Below, one piece after another: positions 7,183 to 10,943 of a stretch of DNA of 10,943 bases. The first letter of the stretch is position 1. Every line of letters begins with the position of its first letter. Origin of the DNA: Echinostoma caproni (Eukaryota > Platyhelminthes > Trematoda > Plagiorchiida > Echinostomatidae); contig UZAN01059939.1 in the NCBI GenBank assembly GCA_900618425.1, forward strand, positions 1 through 10,943, in the 5' to 3' direction. The notes below the pieces were generated by a model. That model saw only the letters and a program-made list of their open reading frames with translations, ran no database searches and was not told the DNA's origin. Made by a program: the position numbers and the translations under genes.

Positions 7183-7246
7183 CCGAGGCCAGTTGATCGA
7201 TTATGCTTAGACGGGAATGAACAAACACCAGAGCAACTGGCCTCGG
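7183..7246. repeat. Perfect 13-bp inverted repeat, 38-base spacer
   Basis: CCGAGGCCAGTTG at 7183-7195 is the exact reverse complement of CAACTGGCCTCGG at 7234-7246. The arms are GC-rich, so a transcript from either strand could fold into a stable 13-bp stem. The spacer contains ATCGATTATGCTTAGACG and no second stem that I can see. It lies about 60 bases after the LINE relic and may be the terminus of a small palindromic element. Function unknown. Confidence 0.85.
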
Positions 7247-8064
7247 TCGGCTTGGCAAGAGATGCGAGTCGAGATAAAATAAATCAATGAACCGTTTGCC
7301 ATGATCAAGCGTGTGTGTGGACATAAAATAGTTAGGTGCTCCATGGCCTGAAAACGTCGGTGCACGAAATTTCACGGAGGTAATGATTTTTTCAAATTCA
7401 ACCGCTTGCGTTGTTTCTATTGTAAATGCTCGAGCATTAAAAGAAACAATTAACAAAGAGCTTAACACTGGCTTTAAAATAGAAAAAAGTGATACCGAAA
7501 AAAGCAAATGCTGACCGTTCCCTATTTCCACTTAAATGAACTGTGTTCATCAGAGGTAGATACATTACCAGTTCAAGTATAATAAACACCGTTCGAGAAG
7601 GACACCCCACTACAATCATCAGCCCATTAACACTGCAAAATTTAACTTAATTACCACGGTCGAGGGTCAAGAATTACGTGTTTCGTCTAAAGCTTTATGC
7701 GAAAAGATGTACTGAAGGAAGTGTCTTTTTGCGGTATCAGTGTTGATGTATTTCACGACTTGTGAACACAAAACAATGTACCGTTTGTGTTACATTTGAG
7801 ATTTTTACTCACCGAAGTATTACATGTTATACGGAAACACTGAAACTGCACGAGGTATGTCAAATGATTTGACGATCAGGGCACATAGTTTAAACCTAAA
7901 ATCAACGTACGAAGCTGCGTGCGAACACCACACACTCTCTTTTTTTAACCAAGCTTTGTAACATCAACATTTGTAGAAAAAATTCTTTTTTATCAATCAT
8001 TAACCTCACAGTATTCCGATACATTTGATCTGACTCGCCTACAGCGGTATGACTACAGTTTGTA
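7247..8064. other. Unassigned, AT-rich stretch; probable intron of the minus-strand gene
   Basis: The longest open frame of the window (7163-7531, minus, 122 codons) starts here, but it has no recognised domain and overlaps the inverted repeat, and a frame of this length is within reach of chance over both strands. A minus-strand acceptor (TTTTCAG ending at 7348) lies within it. A possible 27-nt minus-strand microexon at 7813-7839 is discussed as a finding. T- and A-runs occur near 7940-7990. Confidence 0.35.
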
Positions 8065-8191
8065 TACCGAAGCTAAAGGACTAGGAGTCATGGCTGAAAC
8101 ATTTCAGGTTTTGGCTAAAGTATTGAGGGTTTTGGCTAAAGGGTTACTGGTCGAGGCTAAGGGACTGCGGGGTTTTGGCTAAAACTTGATC
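8065..8191. repeat. Degenerate 21-bp minisatellite, six units
   Basis: Units of the form GGTTTTGGCTAAAG plus seven variable bases start at 8065, 8086, 8107, 8128, 8149 and 8171, a period of 21, 21, 21, 21 and 22 bases. The third, fourth and last units carry the best-preserved GGTTTTGGCTAAA core; the first two and the fifth are diverged. The period is a multiple of three, and the minus strand would give a seven-residue repeat (FSQN and three more), but stops occur in it, so it is not coding now. It lies about 50 bases past the donor of the exon at 8240-8510. Confidence 0.85.
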
Positions 8192-8239
8192 GGAAAAGGT
8201 GTAGTCGAAGTGTGGGCAGAGATGGCACAACAAACTTAC

Positions 8240-8510
8240 CGGTTGAGTGACAGGACTGGGAGTTAGATTGATCTCCGGATGATCACCATGCACAGGTAGC
8301 ATTGAATCAATAGCAGCGTGCACATGTTGTGCGGCGCAGTAGGGAATGCTTTCGCTCGAGTGTGTCATCACAATACGAGCCATTGTGGACAGCAAGTGAT
8401 GCGTGAAGCTCAGTCGATTGTCGATTTGTCCGCTCTCTACTTGGGCCTTAATGGACATAAAAGCTGTACGCAACGGTCCACATTCGGAGGCGTCAGGATA
8501 CGGAGGTGAT
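8240..8510 (-). CDS. Probable host-gene exon, 271 nt, unknown protein
   Basis: On the minus strand a long pyrimidine tract (TCTTCCTCCTCCAACCC and on to CTTTTCC) ends in CATCAACAG at 8511. At the other end CAACCG is followed by GTAAGTTTG, a consensus donor. Between them one frame is open for 90 codons. The first base completes a codon, and the last codon is whole. The peptide has SPPYPDASECGP, then a probably helical part with MSIKAQVESGQIDNRLSFTH, HLLSTMARIVMTH and AAQHVHAAIDSML, and a Pro-rich end TPSPVTQP. Composition and codon use look like ordinary cytoplasmic protein. The family is not recognised. The frame is open beyond both sites, about 145 codons in all (8584-8144), so the exact edges rest on the splice signals. 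The upstream exon candidate 10842-10896 fits in phase. Confidence 0.5.
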
Positions 8511-8849
8511 CTGTTGATGGAAAAGCGGAGTATAGGGTTGGAGGAGGAAGACTGTTTGGATACGGGCCAATAAATACCATCGAGTCATGCGACAAATCTG
8601 TCTCTGTTACAAAACAACCGTGCTGTTACAGAAATTGCTAATAGTAGATGCTTGCAGGTTAGAAATCTCGCATGTTAGAACCTCACCACTCCTACTTAGA
8701 TGTGTTCACAGACAGTTCCGCTGTTTCTCGATTCCATAGCACATTCATCGCGGTTCGCTACTCTGGACCACAGATCTAAAGTAGCCGGGCTCATCGTTAT
8801 ATATCTTTTGTATTATGGTCACATTTTTCACTATGTTCTTACTTTCCAG
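8511..8849. other. Probable intron of the minus-strand gene
   Basis: The first part (8511-8560) is the polypyrimidine tract of the minus-strand acceptor. No other gene feature is seen up to 8849, where a plus-strand pyrimidine tract (TTTTTCACTATGTTCTTACTTTCC) begins another candidate acceptor. Confidence 0.4.
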
Positions 8850-8929
8850 TGAACACAAGCGAACTGTATACGTAAGTTCGTACGTCCTTACCGTGCAATG
8901 TCTCCCCCCCCCCCGCCCATCGGCTCACG
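8850..8929 (+). CDS. Candidate plus-strand exon, 80 nt, unknown protein
   Basis: A strong acceptor (GTTCTTACTTTCCAG ending at 8849) and a consensus donor (CTCACG then GTAAGT, 8930-8935) bound 80 nt. With one base completing a previous codon, 26 codons are open: EHKRTVYVSSYVLTV, QCLPPPRPSAH, with one base left over. The three prolines come from an 11-base C-run at 8904-8914. An alternative donor (TATAC then GTAAGT at 8872) would leave a 22-nt exon. No matching downstream exon was found in the window, and this candidate lies opposite and within the proposed intron of the minus-strand gene, so it would be nested. The family is not recognised. Confidence 0.27.
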
Positions 8930-8934
8930 GTAAG
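8887..8934. repeat. 9-bp inverted repeat enclosing a C11 tract
   Basis: CTTACCGTG (8887-8895) and CACGGTAAG (8926-8934) are exact reverse complements, with a 30-base loop that contains eleven consecutive C's at 8904-8914. The right arm is the donor CACG/GTAAG of the candidate exon 8850-8929. By symmetry the left arm gives a donor-like CACG/GTAAGG on the minus strand. A smaller hairpin, CGAACT (8860-8865) with AGTTCG (8875-8880), lies just upstream. Confidence 0.8.
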
Positions 8935-9133
8935 TCGCACTTCCCGATACCTTTTCATTTGGTTGTTGATTGATGTACGGGTTACAATTCATCATCCAGC
9001 AGGCAATGTCACATTCAGTCGGTGACATCACACCAGTTTCCATTTGTCACCGAGTGGGGCGCACACATGACACCTCACTAAATGTCAGTAATGACGTCCG
9101 ATCCCGAGGCTCACCACCAGATCACCTTTTGTG

Positions 9134-9210
9134 GGCGGTCAAGCCTTCTAAGTTGCAACCGCTGGCGTGCACTCAACCCAAACGTTCCAGGTTCAAATTC
9201 TGCTAACGCC
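9134..9210 (+). repeat. tRNA-like segment with a B box, possible SINE head or tRNA relic
   Basis: GGTTCAAATTC at 9190-9200 is close to the RNA polymerase III B box (GGTTCRANNCC). Around it, CCAGG, a 7-base loop TTCAAAT and TCTGC form a T-arm with four of five pairs. TAACGCC (9204-9210) pairs with GGCGGTC (9134-9140) at five of seven positions, giving a tRNA-sized length of 77. The A-box region (AAGCCTTCTAAG) is poor and no anticodon arm could be drawn. A frame across 8970-9206 (with SPPDHLLWAVKPSKLQPLA) looks like the spurious translation of a dispersed repeat rather than a gene. Confidence 0.3.
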
Positions 9211-10841
9211 ATACATCGTTGGTCGTATGCATTTTAGCTATCTTGCGGCTCAATATAACATCTATTAGGGCTTTATGTGCTTCTCCGCTCCAAATCAAAA
9301 GGCTTGGGTTACTGATTCCCTCTACAGAACAGTAGGTCCTGGGGACATTCAGGTTCATCTGCTCGGACGGTCATCACACTGTGAGCAATAAAAAGTCTTG
9401 CTACACTTGGCGAAAATTCGCACTTTTCCTACCGCATAATCATTTATTCCTAATCCGGGCCATGAATGTATCATTCGCTCATCTGTTCGCGGGATGACGT
9501 CTATACAGTTTACTTCACACAGCCACGGTTCCGATTTGAAAGCTTAATCTCCACGGTAATGAGCAACCTTCTATGAGATCTAGATCAATATTTGTCACCA
9601 TGCATGGTTGAATTTGATCTGTTAGCTTGTGCTCATCGGAGGCGCATAACGTGAACAGTTACATTTAACTCACAACAACCGGCGAGTGACGGAGTGGGTC
9701 CGGAGTACGAATACCGGACGGAATGGTGGATATGCATCAGAGGAAGAACTCTAAGTGGAGTGAAGCTCGAGTCTACCACTTCCCGAGGCTGGGGTTCGCA
9801 TAGAGCATAGAACGTGAAGACGGAGTTCGAAGGACAGTCAGTCTACATCAATGTGAACTTGACTTGAAAATATTGTGACGGACGAGTATTATCCAAACAG
9901 AAAGAGTTACGAACGGTGACTTGCACAGCAGACCATTTTGCCGCATTTGTACTCATCTATACCCCACAGTGAATGTGATTATTCATATCCGTAGAAACCA
10001 AGTAAACGAAAATCGCATACGTACACAGTCACAGAAAAGGAGTAGAAACATAATTTTAGCTACTAAAGAGGAGAGCCAAAGTGACTCCGAGCTACGAAAA
10101 AGGACTATTCCTTTTTGTCCGATCTTGAGAACTAACGTCCTAGTCGCACACCACATCCACTGCTTCCTGTGAATGCATGCAATTTACTTGTTGGTCTATT
10201 TGTTAATTTTCTGCCTAGAACAAGGACCACATTAGCTAAAAATATGTACATGTAGCATTGCAGTAAAATGATTCCGCATGATTTTCAACAAACAAATGAT
10301 CTTAGATTCTTTGTTGCAATCCGAACTGTTTGTTTGTTCCCGGTGATTATGCACCGAGGTGTAATTAATCCGAACAGGAATCTGCTTTGGCCAATATCCT
10401 GGATGCGAGCTGAAGTGCTTATGTGCACCTGTTAGTTGGACAAGAAACCAAGTGTGAAAAGATTACAGCTCCCGGTATGATAAAGTAGCTCAAGTGTTGA
10501 AGAAACAGAGCGGTGTTCGTGAACGAGATCGAAACCCCGCAGTTTCGCAATGTTTTTACAATCGTAGTGCATCGAAAGTCACTCAAATAAAGAAATCCTA
10601 TTTGATTCATTATAGCATATAAATAACTCGCAAAATGTACGCAAAAAAATAATATCATGGATTAGCACACGCAAATGCTCAGCTCATCTAGACATCGAGC
10701 TACTCAATCTGGAAAAGGAAACCAGTAGCCCAAATTGAGTCTGTCAGGCACAATAGAAACGATGAAGATTACCCAAAGTTTTCAAAGAGAAACAGAGAGA
10801 GAGAATAAAGGTCATTACAGCGACCTGGAGATCGGACACAC
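9211..10841. other. Unassigned stretch, probable intron of the minus-strand gene
   Basis: Nothing is firmly identified. An AATAAA-type signal occurs at 9388. An acceptor-like plus-strand tract ends at 9328 (TTCCCTCTACAG) and another at 10219 (TTAATTTTCTGCCTAG), but neither opens a frame in a phase that fits 8929. Open frames at 9921-10172 (plus) and 10419-10658 (minus) have no motif and no splice borders. A short GA run is at 10794-10804. Confidence 0.35.
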
Positions 10842-10896
10842 CTATCAGATACATCTTCAGTAGTATCATTCAAGAGGAACTTATCCAGCGCATGCT
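10842..10896 (-). CDS. Candidate upstream exon of the minus-strand gene, 55 nt
   Basis: Read on the minus strand, TACTGTTCTGTTCTGTCGGTTGCAG (positions 10921-10897) is a strong acceptor, and GATAG is followed by GTGTGT, an acceptable donor, at 10842/10841. The 55 nt hold two bases, 17 open codons (HALDKFLLNDTTEDVSD, acidic) and two final bases AG. The exon at 8240-8510 starts with a single A that completes this codon as AGA (Arg), so both exons join in one frame across a 2331-nt intron. The same frame stays open to the window edge and to 10769 or so, about 57 codons. The family is not recognised. If right, the gene continues beyond the right edge. Confidence 0.37.
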
Positions 10897-10943
10897 CTGC
10901 AACCGACAGAACAGAACAGTACCACGATGTATCAGTGTCATGA

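Noticed and set aside
7163..7531. Longest open frame of the window, minus strand, 122 codons
   Set aside because: No recognised domain. It crosses the 13-bp inverted repeat, a second minus-strand frame is also open in the same place, and this length is within chance for 22 kb of six-frame sequence. SLLIVSFNAR at its start looked like a LINE endonuclease start, but the following residues do not fit.
8065..8191. Considered as a CRISPR-like array
   Set aside because: There are no unique spacers between conserved repeats: the unit is 21 bases in total, and the context is eukaryotic. It is a minisatellite.
8318..8509. Open frame on the plus strand, 63 codons
   Set aside because: It is antisense to the better-supported minus-strand exon at 8240-8510 and has no motif or splice borders of its own.
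9921..10172. Plus-strand frame, basic, 83 codons
   Set aside because: No motif, no splice signals, and codon use not distinguishable from background.
10783..10810. GA-rich run as a microsatellite
   Set aside because: Only about 11 bases of pure alternation. On the minus strand it is ordinary pyrimidine-rich intron sequence.

Overview
The window looks like eukaryotic nuclear DNA, most likely from a flatworm (digenean fluke). This rests on two kinds of degraded retrotransposon whose residues resemble fluke Ty3/gypsy and RTE-like LINE proteins as I remember them, on a base composition richer in GC than schistosome DNA, and on the absence of long uninterrupted genes. I found no bacterial operon, CRISPR array, rRNA or intact tRNA. 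The species cannot be named from the sequence alone.

Layout. Positions 3-92 may be the 3' end of a plus-strand gene with a CaaX-type C-terminus. Positions 616-2395 hold a decayed, internally deleted Ty3/gypsy element: gag, the zinc-binding and C-terminal ends of integrase, and a probable 3' LTR. Positions 2617-3661 hold a second relic on the same strand, the 3' half of an RTE-like LINE with its catalytic box mutated. From 3662 to about 7000 the sequence is mostly unassigned, with one weak diverged repeat pair and two candidate plus-strand exons (5602-5721 and 6189-6347) that share a reading phase. A short relic of another LINE reverse transcriptase lies at 7001-7126. A perfect 13-bp inverted repeat follows at 7183-7246.

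The right third probably lies inside a host gene on the minus strand. An exon at 8240-8510 has a good acceptor, a GTAAGT donor and 90 open codons. A 55-nt exon at 10842-10896 lies upstream of it in transcription and ends in the matching phase. The intervening intron holds a plus-strand exon candidate (8850-8929), a C11-loop hairpin that covers that candidate's own splice donor, and a tRNA-like or SINE-like segment. A 21-bp minisatellite sits just past the donor of the 8240-8510 exon.

The transposon calls are firm. The host exon calls are inferences from splice motifs, reading phase and open frames, and need transcript data. I found no convincing new biological system. The best leads are the unannotated minus-strand gene and the hairpin that pairs with a splice donor.
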